The notes below the pieces were generated by a model. That model did no database searches. It saw only the letters and a list, made by a program, of their open reading frames with translations, and was not told the DNA's origin. A DNA stretch of 64,000 nucleotides from Tyto alba (taxonomy: Eukaryota; Chordata; Aves; Strigiformes; Tytonidae), in contig NW_024881303.1 in NCBI RefSeq assembly GCF_018691265.1, positions 7,991,777-8,055,776 on the forward strand, written 5' to 3'. Below are positions 35,037 to 48,041 of this stretch, piece after piece; the stretch's first letter is position 1, and every line of letters begins with the position of its first letter. The translations under genes were made by a program, and so were the position numbers.

Positions 35037-38000
35037 CACACACTTACCTCGGAGGATGTTTTGGAGGGTGTGCTTGGCTTACATGACCCTCTTCCCCTGC
35101 CAGCTCTGAAGCAAATAATAGGCACCTACAGTAACATCTGCTGTTTTACAGCCATCAGCAAGAGTTGTCGCTTTGTCTCCAGTGCCCTTCCGGAGGTGCC
35201 ACAGGCTGCCTTTCAGCGCTCACACAGGTGCATGTGCTGGGGATGTGCCCAGGGTCAGGGCACCATTCCCGTGGCAAGTCCCTCCAGGGATGGACAGTGA
35301 AGAGTCGGTGCTGAAATCCAACAGCCAGGTGCTTGAGCAGGGATCGTGCTACCAGCATCACTCTGTAACCACCAGTGGGTGATAGATTTCTGTTAACTTT
35401 CACAGTAGCTGTGCTTATTCTAAATTAAAATTGACTGCCTTCCACAGCAGGGAAGAGAAGATTATCCCAAATAGTTGCTGTGGTCGCATGCAAAAATCTG
35501 TATGTGGACTCATCACTGAGCAACTGACTCTCCTTTGCCATACATTGTTTATGTTTAGGGACCCTTTCTTCCAATAAAGTAATGAAATACAGCTGCTACC
35601 ATATATCTGTTATGGAAATCACATAGCACACATGCCTGTGCAAAGTGTTTTTAACTCTGATACTTTTGAAATACATATTTGTTTTCTAAGTAGAGTGCAC
35701 CTTGTTCATCTGTGCAAATTAGGGATGATAGGAAAAGGAGAGCTGTGGGTAACAGAGACAGGACTTTACATGACTGAGCTGAAAGATAAGATGCAACATG
35801 CTCTCATTTCAGCCTGAGTGAAGGAAAATTGCTTATCCATACTTGTGGAATAATAATTTAAAAGAAGTGTTTTCCCTCTCTCTTCAATCTGCTTTCTTTA
35901 TTTTTTTCAGTTCTGCCTTTAAAGAAAAAGTATATGAGACCTATAAACGCCACACTTCTGCCATGTCTTTCTTTTGTTGCAGCAATACCTACCCGCCCTC
36001 TCTCCAGTCTTTGGAAGCGACTAGTGGCCTAAGGCTGGAGACCACATCTTACTGCAAAAGGTGGCTGTTACAGGGGAGAGATCAGGGAGTACTAAGGGGA
36101 CTCTCCTGCTCCTCTGCCCTCCACAAGGCCATGCAGTGTCAACAGCGAGCAGCCAGAGGAGAGGACTCCGCTCCAGCCACCGTATGATGTGGCTCAGGCC
36201 CTCAGCTCCTGGCTGTGAAGCGCAGGAGTGTCCTGCCCTGCCCTGCCCCATGCAGGGGGGATGCTGTAGTTGGGAAGGATGCCTGCAGACTGACGGTTGG
36301 ACAGCGCAGCGGTGCCAGGGATGTGTTGTGCTGCAGAGAGGGCAGTGAAGGTCCATGTGCTTTGTCAGTGAACATGAGATATCGTTGCAGTTTTGTTTGA
36401 TATGGTCTCTTCCAGACCACTGCAAATGCACTGCTTTCTTTCATTTTCTTCCCTTCAGATGTTCTCCTTGGCCTTCCTTGAGCCCAGCAGACTTTCCCTG
36501 TTAGGTTTTCTTCCTTCAGATTCCAGGTCTGCCTGAAGCCAGGGGCAGGTATTGCAACAGTGCAGGTATGCATCAGTCAGATTGATTTTTTTTTTTTCCC
36601 CCCTGCCCAGGAAGTGCGGAGTGTTTTTCAGGGCTGGTGGTGTGGAGTTGGTTTGTTCAGCTGGCCAGGTGAACTGAGCAAACTGCCTGTCGGCCCACCC
36701 TGGTTTTCAGACACTGAAATGTAGTGTTGTCAAGTAGGAGACCTATTGGTGAGAGTCTTTTTGAATCTGACTGCTGCCAGATGAATTTTGCATAGGTATT
36801 ACATAGAGATCACTGTTAATTTGCGTTCATACCAATTAATTTCCCTATGTGTTTTCTAATTAACTAAGGTGTGTCTGTAAAGTGGATTAACAGAATGATG
36901 CCAAATCCCTGGCTACACAGTCTCCTCCTGAATGAAGGTTGTTATTTCCTCTCTAGTTTAAAACTGAGCCACGTTTGCTGTCTTACTTGATTTAGATAAA
37001 AGAGTATGAAATCAGCTTAATTTTATGCTGTTATTTGTCTGCTTTGATTTTTGGATGAGAGATAGCCAAAGGGCATAATGCCATTGAACTGATACGCTAC
37101 AAGTTCTTGTCTTTAGCATTTCTTTTGTGAGCACATCTCTGTCAACTGCTTTAAAATAAGGGACCTCTTCTCTACTCCCACTTCTACCCTTAGTATCTGC
37201 TTGGCATTCTCACACCATTCCTTTGACTGCCTGATGCTCCAGGTGTTCAGAAGCACGTGAATAATGTAGGGTGGGGAATAATTTTCTTCCTAAATTTGAG
37301 AGTCAAAGTGCGGTTCTCAATTTTTAAACACAGTGAGGCTTCTTGCTGCCCTTTTTTCCCCCTGCATGATTTGGTCTCCTGTTAATGGGAGTGATCTGCA
37401 GTGAACTTGGCTGAGTTCTGCCTGTTTTGACAACAAGAGGTAAACACCCCAACTGCCTCTAAGGAAAAGTTCAAAAAATAAGATTCAGTATAAGAAGTTT
37501 GGCTATGAATGAAAACATCTCCCATGCAGTGCCTGGAACTTGTATCTACTGGACACACAAAAAGTTACTTGTTCTACTAACAAGAGATACTTCTGCCTCA
37601 CTCAGCTGGGTCAGTTGGGATTTTAGAGGATTAAGCATGATGACTCTGGGCCCTAAAGCTTGTGCGGGTGTCACTGCTTTTGTAATTCTTGCTCCTGCAA
37701 CCAGCAGAGAGAATGATGTCCATTGGGTGGTTAATATTGTCTCTCTTTATGTACTCTTATTAAAGATGTGCTCATGGTTTACAGGCTGGATCTGATGTAA
37801 TCATCACAGCTCCCTGACTTCACTGGGAGATCTTACCAAGGTTTTAAAATGAAATGCAGCTCTCTTGAGCTAGTTGCGAAGGCTGTTCCTCACCTGCTGG
37901 GGCTACAGTCATGTGTCAACCTCAGATAAAATCTGGGCAAACACCTGAAATGGAAAAGCTGAGTTGATAGCAGTGCTAGGAAAGGTACAGCACTCTCCTG

Positions 38001-39580
38001 TATGGTCACATTCAACACACTTGTTCCTCACATACTGCTTTCTGGTTTGGTACTAAGTGAAACACTTCCCTGTCTAATATGTGAGGAAGCAACCGTCAAG
38101 TTGTGTGACGGCGGGACACATCCACGTGTCAGTCATAGTGTGGCAGGAAACCTCCTTTTTATTGCTGAGCTGGTGACACGGGAGAGAGAGTGTGATGCTG
38201 AGGCTGGGGAGAGTCCTTTGATGGTGGGTCCTTCCCAGGGAGCACAGACTCATTGGTGCTTTGCTGGGAAGGTGTGATTTGCTGCTGCTAGAAGAAGAAA
38301 GTGCAAGACAGGGACTGGTGGGCGTCATGAACATAAACCACTCAGAGACTTGACAAGTCTGTTGCAGTTTTGCCAAGATAAAAGGGCTGGTTCCTGGCTC
38401 ATCCCATGAACTTGCCTTGCCAGTAGCAGGGAGTGGGGGAGCCATCCAAGCATGCTCTGTATTTTTGTGCCCAGTGTCCTGATTTTAAGGGAAGGAAACT
38501 AGGGTGGCCAAGCAAAAAGGGATCGTGGTGTGCTCTAGACGATTACTATAACAGGAACTTGCAGGTGCTTCAGTGTGTGTCTGCCCTGGTGTTTAAATAT
38601 GGTTGTTGCCAGCTCAGTGTGTAGGAGTGGGAAGAGACAGAAGGACCAGCCTGGCACACTGGCAGAGGGTGGATGCAGGGCCCATCATCTGAAGCACTGG
38701 CAAACGCATAGAGATAATGGTTTTCCAGTCTGCCCGTGGGGCTGAGGCAGGAAGCACGACTGCAGTGGTTAGAAGAAAGATCTGTCTAGCCAGCATCTTG
38801 TCTCTGTCAGCAAGCAACGTCTGGTGGGAGCACAGGAGCGGGACTGACATGAAACCTGCTTCTGCTTTCATGATTTCTCCCAGCTTTCCCAAATTGCAGT
38901 TCAGGTACTCCCCGAGCTAGGGATGGCTATGTCTGCTGCAAGCTCCTGCCACGTTGCTTCACCAGGTTGCAGAGATACAAACTTCAGGCAGGCAAGGTCA
39001 CACTGCTTTCCTGTAAATGGCAGGCATGTGCAAAGTGTAATGGATAATTCCATGATGTCAACGACCAAAAGCAAACGTCTTGCAGGGTGTAATTGGTTTT
39101 TCTATAGTGTCAAGAGCTTTTATGTGTTCAGCATAAATATCTTTGCATTGATTGGGAGAAGGAGATAAAAATCAATGATTTACAATGCAGAAGTGCTTAG
39201 AACATGACATTAAAATTACTCTGGAAGACTTAGCTCATAGGGGACATAGTAAATACTCAAGAGATACAGGAAATGAAGAGACTCTTCCCAAGTCCTGAAA
39301 CCAAGCAATAAATTTAATAGAGTCTGTGTTTTTCTGCCTAATGGATTTTAATACTGACTTTCCTTTTGTAGAATTACTCTCTTTTTTTGTTTTTTAGTTG
39401 TGGTTACTTCTTACTTTTTTTTTGTTTGGATGTGTAGGACCTGAGGCTAAACAAAGACATTATTATTTTGTGAGGAAACTCTCTAGCCTGAATAAAATGG
39501 GAACCAAATTCTATTTTGGCTGACTTTATACAGTAATCGGCAGGAGGGTTGAGTTGAGCCATGAGTGTTGAGGAGCACAG

Positions 39581-39840
39581 ATAATCATACAAGATAAAGC
39601 TGGAAAGGACCACAGGTCTGTTCCCTTGCCTCACATCCAGATGAACTGTATCTAACTCACTCCTGATGGGTTTTCTTGCTGCAATTTAAGCAGAGTATCT
39701 AGTAGATACAGAGATCAGGTAATCCCCCTTCTATCCATAGTGATGCTTTATTTCCCCCTCTCCTCGTTTCAGCTTAAATGGTCTCCCTTTCTTTGTATCT
39801 CCTTGTGTGTCATGTTTTTCACAACCTTTCATTTTTGTGT
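39581..39840 (-). mobile_element. Ancient CR1 LINE 3' fragment, minus strand
   Basis: Read on the + strand it starts like an inverted CR1 tail (ATAATCATACAAGATAAAGC, then TGGAAAGGACCACAGG). It then shows CTTGCTGCAATTTAAGC, a conserved CR1 block, and later TTTCTTTGTATCTCCTTGTG and GTCATGTTTTTCACAACCTT. The last two resemble the CCTCATAGGTCATGTTTTCT region that follows in CR1. Internal deletions and many substitutions make it old. Confidence 0.65.
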
Positions 39841-42800
39841 TTTTTTAAATGAGCATATAAATTGTCCTTTACTTCACCCTTAGTATGCTACCAGACACTA
39901 GATGCAGTACATAGCAGTTCTGAGAAGAGAGGGGAGGAACTGCTTCTTGTGCCTCATGCAAGGATGGTCACAGCTCCATACTGCCAAAGGCAAAGGCAGC
40001 CAACCTCATGGGATGCCCCCATGTCAAATCTCACCTAAGTGGAAGAGCAAGAACGTGCAGCCCAGAGGTGTCAGCTGGACATGGCACTGGTGTCTCTTGG
40101 CTCTAAGTGCACCGTAGTTGTAGGGGACTCTACAGATGAAAGGGCTAGATCTCAGAGAAGCTTACAGGCTTTTCTCTGTCTATCCTACAAACTAATCCTT
40201 GGCAAGGTTAATTAGCTGTGCATTTCTGCCAGGGCTAGACTGTCTCCACTACTTGTGCAAACTAGCTTGAAGCCAGCTGAAATCTCTGCTGTATCGTCTA
40301 ATGCAATGCCATGTTTGAAGCAGACAGACAATAAGCCAATCTCTTGATCCTCTTTTGCAGAGGTTGTTCTATGCCAGGCCAGGGGTGCCTTGCTAAAGCC
40401 CTGCCACAGCCGAAGGCTTTTGCAGAAAAGAATGTTTGATTCCCAGTACTTCCCCAAGACTAATGTGTTCACTTTGCACAAGAGCGTCCCAAACTTTTTG
40501 CAAGTATGATCATCTTGGGGCTCATCTGGGTTTTTTTGGTGATCTTTTCACTTCCACCTTCTTTTCATATGAGGAGAATTTGATTCATCTAGGTCTGGAG
40601 AATGAGACACAATCGTAATGTTTTTTGCTGAAAGTATTTATATACTATTTTTATGTTAATCAGGAAAATCCTAACTGCCTTTCATTGCTGTCAACAACTT
40701 GTGTGATGAGCTGTTCCCTGGAGAGGATAAATGCTCTGAGCTTCCTGAGGACTTGAAACCCCTTGTCTGAGAATCTCAACTTGAGTTTGGGCTTTAAAGT
40801 AGAAATAAAATTGACAACTTGAGAATGAAGGATCTGGATTTGAAGTATGCAAGTGGATTGCTGGTCTGTTTAGCTGAAAGTCAGATGCTGTATGCTTGCA
40901 TTTATGTGGGGAGTAGAAAGCAGCATGTCCCTGAGGTACTCTGCTGGCATTGTGCATCAACATTAGCAAAAGACAGCATAAAGCTTTACTCTATTCTTGA
41001 GATATCTGTAAGTAACAAGGGCAGGAAGTCATCTGGAGGGAATTGTCAGTGATATTTTCAAGAATTTGCAGTATGATTGCATGTGGCTACCTGCAGACAC
41101 AAGCTAAAACATCACCTAGATCTAGTGTCCCCTTCTGTCTTCCTCAAGCCTGTACTGGGGAAGGAAAAACTGTTTGGTCAGGGCTTTCTGCCTCTTTCCT
41201 GCACAGGTCTAGTTTGACTTTGGCTGCCTGCTTTAATTGCTGTTTAATGAAAATGCTGTAAAATGCCTGTGGAACAACCAATAAATCAGGAATATATATG
41301 GAAAAATAAAAAAGCGTGTGCGTTCCCAAAGTGACATGAGAACAACAGGGGATGTGATATTCTAAGATCTTCTGACCTTTTTCCCCAAAAGCTCTGAGGG
41401 AGCTCTTGTTTTCCCACCTGGCTGTTGTCAGAATTGATGATTTGTGTCTCTTCATATCCCCAGCCGTGAACTGCCTTTGAATCCAGTCCAGCCCAGCTCC
41501 TCTGCCAGGCAGACTGGTGTGGGTGGTGCTGACTGTACACTTTATCTAGCACTGCCAGTAAACTACTGCCCTAGGGTGAGGCCAGGAATACTTTTATTGT
41601 TAAGTTTTTAAGGGACAAGTCAAGGCTACTGCTGAACTGAGGATAGAAACATGCTGTGAGCTGAAATAATTAACATTGCTTTGATCACAGAAATACAGAT
41701 TGCTTTGAGTATGGCAATGTAAGTATTAGAGAGTTACAGGAAAGAGTAGAAGGTGTTAATGATCATTAACTTAATCCTTCAGATTGGCGTTTTGAGTATG
41801 AGGTCCTGGTTTCTGTCCCCGCCACCAATGTTGGCATGCAGTCTGCGTTCTACCCCTTCCCCACTGTACCTGCCAGCTCCTGCGCACAGGCAGAGGAAGG
41901 TGCTACACGGGCACTCCATATAGCACCCTGAACTGCAGTGTCAGTCTTGGTTGACATCTTGAAAGTGTTAATGCAATGCAAGTTATCATTTTATCAAAAT
42001 TTGTTTGTTTTTTTTTTTTTTTAAAGCACTTGCCTTCATCTGTCACAGAACTCTAGATGAATGAAGCGCGTCCGTCTGAGAAGGCAGGCTGCCTCTGTCC
42101 CTGCAAGGGATGCCGGCTTTTCGGCTCCCTGTTTCTCACTGAAGGCTGGCTGTACTGTTGTGGGAGCTCTGGTTTCTGGATTCCTCCTGCAGACAGGATG
42201 ACTGGATTACCTGTGTTGACTTGTTTATACCTGCATAACCATGAAAGGTGCAAGGCTGCCTTCTCTTTGGTTCTTGGGCAAAAAGCAATTCTGAACAAAG
42301 AGTTAATGATGTTTTTTTTTTGTTAAGTTATTAAATCTGTTTTTCTCCCTCCTTAGTGCTGCTTCTCTTCGTATGCCTTTCCCATTGCTCTCCCTAACCT
42401 GTGGTTTGATTAAGAGTGATGCTGGATCACTGGATGGAATAAATTAATGACAGTTCAAAGCACAGTTTAGGTGGTCTGACCATGTGGTTGCTACTGGTGA
42501 AGTAAAATCAGGCATAGTGAGCTGGTGCTGGATGAGCATCTGGTCTGCCATGTGTTATCCCAGCCTGCTCTGTCTAGCCATTGCTTGTTTTACACTTGGG
42601 TTTCCAAATGCCAGCCCAGCTCATGAATATCTGTGCTGAGTCCACATGTTAATTAGCATGCCAAGGGATGATCATACAAGACCATCGAGGAGATAGGGTT
42701 GCAGATGCCATCTGAAAGCAGCCAAACCCCACATTCTCTCTACTCCTGTCCCAGCCAGTTCAAGACTGGGAAGGTGATGGCTGGACACACAGCTGGGAGG

Positions 42801-44118
42801 TCATACTGACTGTTAGGAAGGCTGGAGATGTGTGATGCAGCTGAAGGAGGAGCAGATACGTTCTGCCCACCACCCAGGCACAGATGCTCAGCAGGAGGAG
42901 CGGCGTGGGCTCTGCGGTGCTCCGGGCTGTGGCAGACTGCTCTGGGAAGGTGCAAGCCTGCTGACCCTTGTGCAGGGCCTGCTGCCATTAGTGGAGTTGC
43001 TCTATGTGCCACCATTTCCCCTTGGTAAGCCTGCCCGTGTTGTGCTGCCCTGGCCCAGGGAGCAATTCGTGCCTGATCTGACCGGTAATCGGGGTGTCAC
43101 TGCTGCAGCAGCTCCTGGGTGCCGGTGTGGAAATGTGCTTTGGCTCTCTGGAGGGGGAACGAGAGGGGATGTATTGGTTCCTCCTCCTCTGCCCCCCAAG
43201 AGATCTGGAAGGCCTGTTCCTGGTGGATGCTTTGGCCATTTTATGGAGTGGTGCATTGTGTGCATTGGGTTGGCCCATGTGTATTTGATTTCCTCCGAAG
43301 AGAATAAATCCTTCTTTATCCTGTACTCCATTTTTATTCTTGCCTGGCCATTATCACCTGCTGCTCACCCCTTCTGTCTTTTGCAAGCTGTGGGCGGCCA
43401 GGCTGGGACAAACCATAAGCCCTGTGGTATTTTCCCTTCTCCCTCTCCTGTGTGCCCTTGTAAGAGCCCTAGAGAGGACTGATTGCTGTGCGAGCACATA
43501 GGAGTGACTGGGAACATCTGTTCAAGTGAAAGAATAAGCAGAAGTAGTAATTCTTGCAAAGCTGCTGAGGGTTTTGGACAACGGGGGTGACAGATGAAAA
43601 AGCTGTAAGGTTATATGCTTTTAGGAGAATGACTTCTCTTCCTTCTGCAAAAATTTGCATACTGGTATTCAGTTAGTGAAATCACGGATAGCCTGGGGAG
43701 AGTCAATAGCTTCTCTCCTAGGTTTCTGAAGACTGCATCTCACATAGAACCAGATTCCACGGTTTGCTTGGGGCTGTGGTTTTTGGATTTATTTGTGTGC
43801 ATTCTCTTTGTCTTTACTTTAAACCAGAGCAGTCTCCTTGAAACTATTTCATCACCGATCCCCAAGTGGACAGTAGAGTCCACTCCAGAATGATGCGTCA
43901 CGATCACCCAAAATGATACAAATGGTTGCAGGAAGAGAGATTACTGTGAGCAAACAATGAGTCCAAGTCTCAGTGGTGGACTGTGTGTGGTAGCATGCAT
44001 CGGGGTGTCCTGCTGCCAGCAGACAGAGCAGCCCCAGCAGCAGTGGGCAGGACAGGCAGCATCCCTGTCGGGGCAGCTCCCCTGCCTCTCTTTGGAGACC
44101 CGTCGGTGGGGAATGGAG

Positions 44119-44146
44119 GAGGTGAGCAGAATGAGGTGAGCAGAAT
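44119..44146. repeat. Perfect 14-bp tandem duplication
   Basis: GAGGTGAGCAGAAT occurs twice in immediate succession with no mismatch. A related TGAGGTTAGCAGAAGCAGAA occurs at about 44,298. Confidence 0.9.
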
Positions 44147-47100
44147 CAGCGCTGCGCCGGCGGCCTGCCAGCACCTGCCAGGCGCAGAGGAGGCACAGAT
44201 GCTGCCAGTCGAGGGCATCTACCTTGGAAGGGCACAGAGATCCTGTGCAGGAGTCAGCATCCACTGAGCCTGTCTGGAAGGCTTGGCTGGAGGAAATGAG
44301 GTTAGCAGAAGCAGAATTTTCTACAGCATGCCTACCAAGTGGCGGCTGAAGTTGGCCCAGGATGCTGGAAACCACTTTTTAGGCTGGGCACGTCTCCATC
44401 TACATCCGATCTGTGCAGCAACCAGCCGTGCTAAAGAGCAGGGATGTGATCTCCCAGGGCCTGTCTCATAGAAGGTAAAGCACCATATGGAAACTGATGG
44501 CACAACCTGGCTGTGAAAGGTGTCTAAAGACAGAGAGGAAACACAGGGCCCACACCATTAAAGATAAAGAAGGGTGCGTGGGTGCCATTTCCTCAGCAAC
44601 CGAAGCTGTTGCAGTGTTTGATCTGTCTGTGGTTTCAGTCTCTCTTCAGTAGCACTTCTGATAAGGGGACAGTTGCGAAGAACTTTCAGTCCACAGTAAA
44701 TTTTCCGGGGAGATCAGATTTGAGATCAGAATGTGATTTTTCTTGTTTAGTTCATATTTTCTCAGCAAGTGCTGATTTGTTCAGATTTGATTTCTTTGTT
44801 TTTGTCCATGAGATTTCTGCTTTGAACTCTGATGGCAGTGCATTCCTGATATACCCTTGGGTTTATTTTTTAATTTTTATCACTCTCTCCTTTCCTGCTG
44901 TTACTAGATTTTAATCCCCCCCTCTTACTTTATGTCTCCTCTTGTTTTTCTCAAAAGTTAAGCACTAGAATTTTTCTCTGCTGAATCCAAACATTATTTC
45001 TGCTACAGTGCCTTTTTTTTTAATACCCTGGTAGTTGCTTGATCCCAGATTTCTAGACATCTGTCTCATTTGCAGTACCTATGTTTGATGCTCTTTAGAC
45101 TCAGCTTCCTTATGTAGAAAGTTTTCTGCAGGCAGTTACCCATGGAAAGTATGGGCACTTAGGACTTTTGAAAATTGAGTTTCTTGTGTCTCAGGGTGGT
45201 CAGACAGAGATTAAAAGTGCTTGTGAGCCTGGAGAACTTTTGGAAAATGTTTCCTTCCTCCCTAACTATCTTCCTATGATTTGCAAGATTGGGGTAATTA
45301 TGCTATGAAAGGTAGCTGTGGACATAGTGAATTAGTTGGCATGTTCATAGGTGGTCATTTTTTGTGCTCTTGCCATTCAGAATGACAAGAGACATCATTA
45401 AAACTCAGTGCATGTGTACTTGATATTAAACGAATTGGATAGCTCTGAGATTGCTTATTTCTTCCAGAGATACAAGGATGAATTGAACCAAAGCAGTTTG
45501 CAGCCTGGCATGTTTCAGCTCAAGGCTGCTAATGACGCATCCTAGAAACACAGAGCATCAGCAAGTCCTTTGTACTTTGCTAATATTTTTCCTGCAGTAA
45601 CATGAGAGCAATTACAGCTTGGAAGGATGGGAGCTGGAAGACTGGAGGAGATGAAAAAATTCGAAGAGGAAACCAGGATTTCATGAAGTGAAGGCAGGGG
45701 CTGTATGTGGCTGGGTGAGGGAGCAAGCGTCTGTAAATAGTTGGCACTGAGAGCTGCTTTTGAAATATGTAGGAATTTGGAAAGAGAGCGGTAGAACAGC
45801 TGCATGTGTGTGTATGTTTTATGGAGAAAGGAGGAGAGCAATGTGCCTGTGAGGGAAGGAGCAAAAGAGCAGAGCTAGACAGGAATCCGTGGAAGGCATG
45901 AGAGAAAGTGGAGCACAGACAGAGTGAAGTTGGGGAAGAAAGAGATTAATTCAGAGAGATTTTCAGGAATGGGTATAAACCACAGTGCAGCTGATGTAAA
46001 ATTCACTGTCTTGCTAGTGACTGCCAGAAAGGGGAAAGCTGCTGTTGCTGCCTGCTTGCTATTCCAGCCTTTCCTCCCTCCCCCTATTTTATCTTTTGAT
46101 TTATAGTAATAAGAAATTGGCCTTCCTAAGAGCAGGTCATGGGACTCTGCTGAGGGATTAAAGCCGAGTCTCTGACCTCTGAGCATATTGTAATGCTTGT
46201 GAGTCATTGACTCATCCTCTGTATTGGCAGGTTGATGGATTCCTAACTAGGTTGTTAGTGGCATCTCAGTGTTGCTGCCTGAGATGTACCTTTTGTGTTT
46301 AAACTCTGACTTGGAGAAACAAGTTCATTTCAGGCTCTTTGTGTTTCTCTCCTCCTCCTTTTCTCAGCTTTTACTTCTTTAAATGTAGACTTCTTTTGAC
46401 AGATCATCTCCATGGTAACTAACAGGACCCGGCTGCCTACAGAAATTGTAGTAATAAAGTGATTGGTTTTTACACATGATGAAAAGATGATGAAGCACAA
46501 TGATAGGTGATAAAGACACAGGTAATTGCTCTAGAATAATATTGCTGCCAAGAAGATGACTGAACTCCCACACAGAAGATGAACAGATGGTGTATTTATT
46601 GAAATTCATAGGCTGTGAGAAGAAAAATGTAATTGATGGCTGTGTAGGTTTTGTTTCAGTTTACTATATACTGAGCAGAGCCAGGAGAGCAGTGTGCCAG
46701 CAGATGGAGCCCGTATGCAGAGCCACCGTATTTTCTCACTGGAGAGTCAGAATTCCAATCAGAGCCATAAAAGCAGCAGAACTGCTAATTGCTCTGATGC
46801 ATTTTGCTGTTTTAGATCTGTCACATAGCCCTGTTTTATTTTAGAAAGGGTGTAACACTTCCATAAGAACAGTGGTGGTAAATTATACTAGCATACCAGG
46901 AATGTCGAAGTAGAAAGTGGAAAAGCAAATTCTTGCAAAACTTGTGCTCAGTACAGGTTTTCCAAGACCAGGTGCATGTTTGGGTTAGTAAATGGCAGCT
47001 GTAGCTTGTTTGCTAACCTTGCTGCTGGAGGCTCTCTTCTGGTGGGGTGGTCTGTTGTAAAGAATCCACAGGAAGGCAAAGGCAAGGTGTTTTCCTCTGG

Positions 47101-48027
47101 TTGTTCTCTCTCTGTTTTCAAGTATAAGATAAAACTGGTCAATTTGACGTTGAGGCTCTTGTGAAAATATTGTCTTCTTGTATATGGCAGTGCTATGGCT
47201 CTGGTTTGAACAGCTACATTGCTGCTTTGTTGTGTGGTGCACTGGTCCTAAGCGTGGAATGCTGTGGCGTCCCCTGCCACTGGGCTCGGTGGCTTCAGGT
47301 TCCCAAAAAGATTACTTCAGTGCTGCCTGAAGAATGTAAATGTTTGTGGGAATCGTTGTCTGAAAGGTCTTTCTCTGAGAGGTGCAAATAACCCTAGTTA
47401 TGACAAGGAGTGCTAGCTCTGGAGTGTAAAGATTTTTTTCCCATCTCTAACAAATGCTAACTGTCGGGAGAAATATTGTTGGGAGGAACTGGTTGAGCTA
47501 AAGTGCTGGTGGCAGACTGTTACCTTCCCAGGGGTGCTCGCAGCTCCTCTGTTTTCAGCAGCTTTAGCACCCCTGTTGTGCCTGTGCTAACTCCCATAGT
47601 ACCGTGATTTATTGGTGATAATGCCTGGGTCCTGTTTAGTACATTACATGATTCTATCTTCTTCTGCAGTCTGGTGATACTTTATTGATTGCATAACTCA
47701 TTTTCTCATCAAGTTTGGTAAGGAAACCACTTCTCACTTGGGTTTACATTGACTACATTTGTAGGGCTTGCATGCAAGGGGCTTTGAGAAGGCATATAAA
47801 TAAAAGAACAAACAGGTTCTTTGTCTTACAGTAGGAATGTCAATGAGAATGAAAATAAATATGTAGGCAGTATGGAAGAGTGTCTCCAGCACACTTTGCC
47901 CTAGGGAAGAAACTAAAAGTTGTGGGTTCATCATTTGACTGTGTGTGTGTCAAATTCACCCTTCTTTTTATTTCTTCCCTCCAGATTGACAGTGCCCCCA
48001 CATCTTCTGTGGCACCTGGAAAATCTG

Positions 48028-48041
48028 ATTTGCATGCAAAT
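48028..48041. promoter_or_regulatory. Palindromic double POU octamer ATTTGCATGCAAAT
   Basis: A perfect 14-base palindrome made of two consensus octamers (ATTTGCAT and ATGCAAAT) sharing their central AT. POU-family factors bind such paired sites as dimers. The site is exact; its use in vivo is inferred. Confidence 0.5.

Larger units (their letters stand above)
32799..39580 (+). other. Presumed intron; scattered motif candidates, no gene
   Basis: Unique DNA with no recognisable exon. It contains a CTCF-like site (34,103), a pair of CACGTG E-boxes (35,021 and 35,031), a TCCTGCCCTGCCCTGCCCC stretch (about 36231-36248) and an AT-rich homeodomain-type cluster around 36,780-36,870. Confidence 0.55.
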
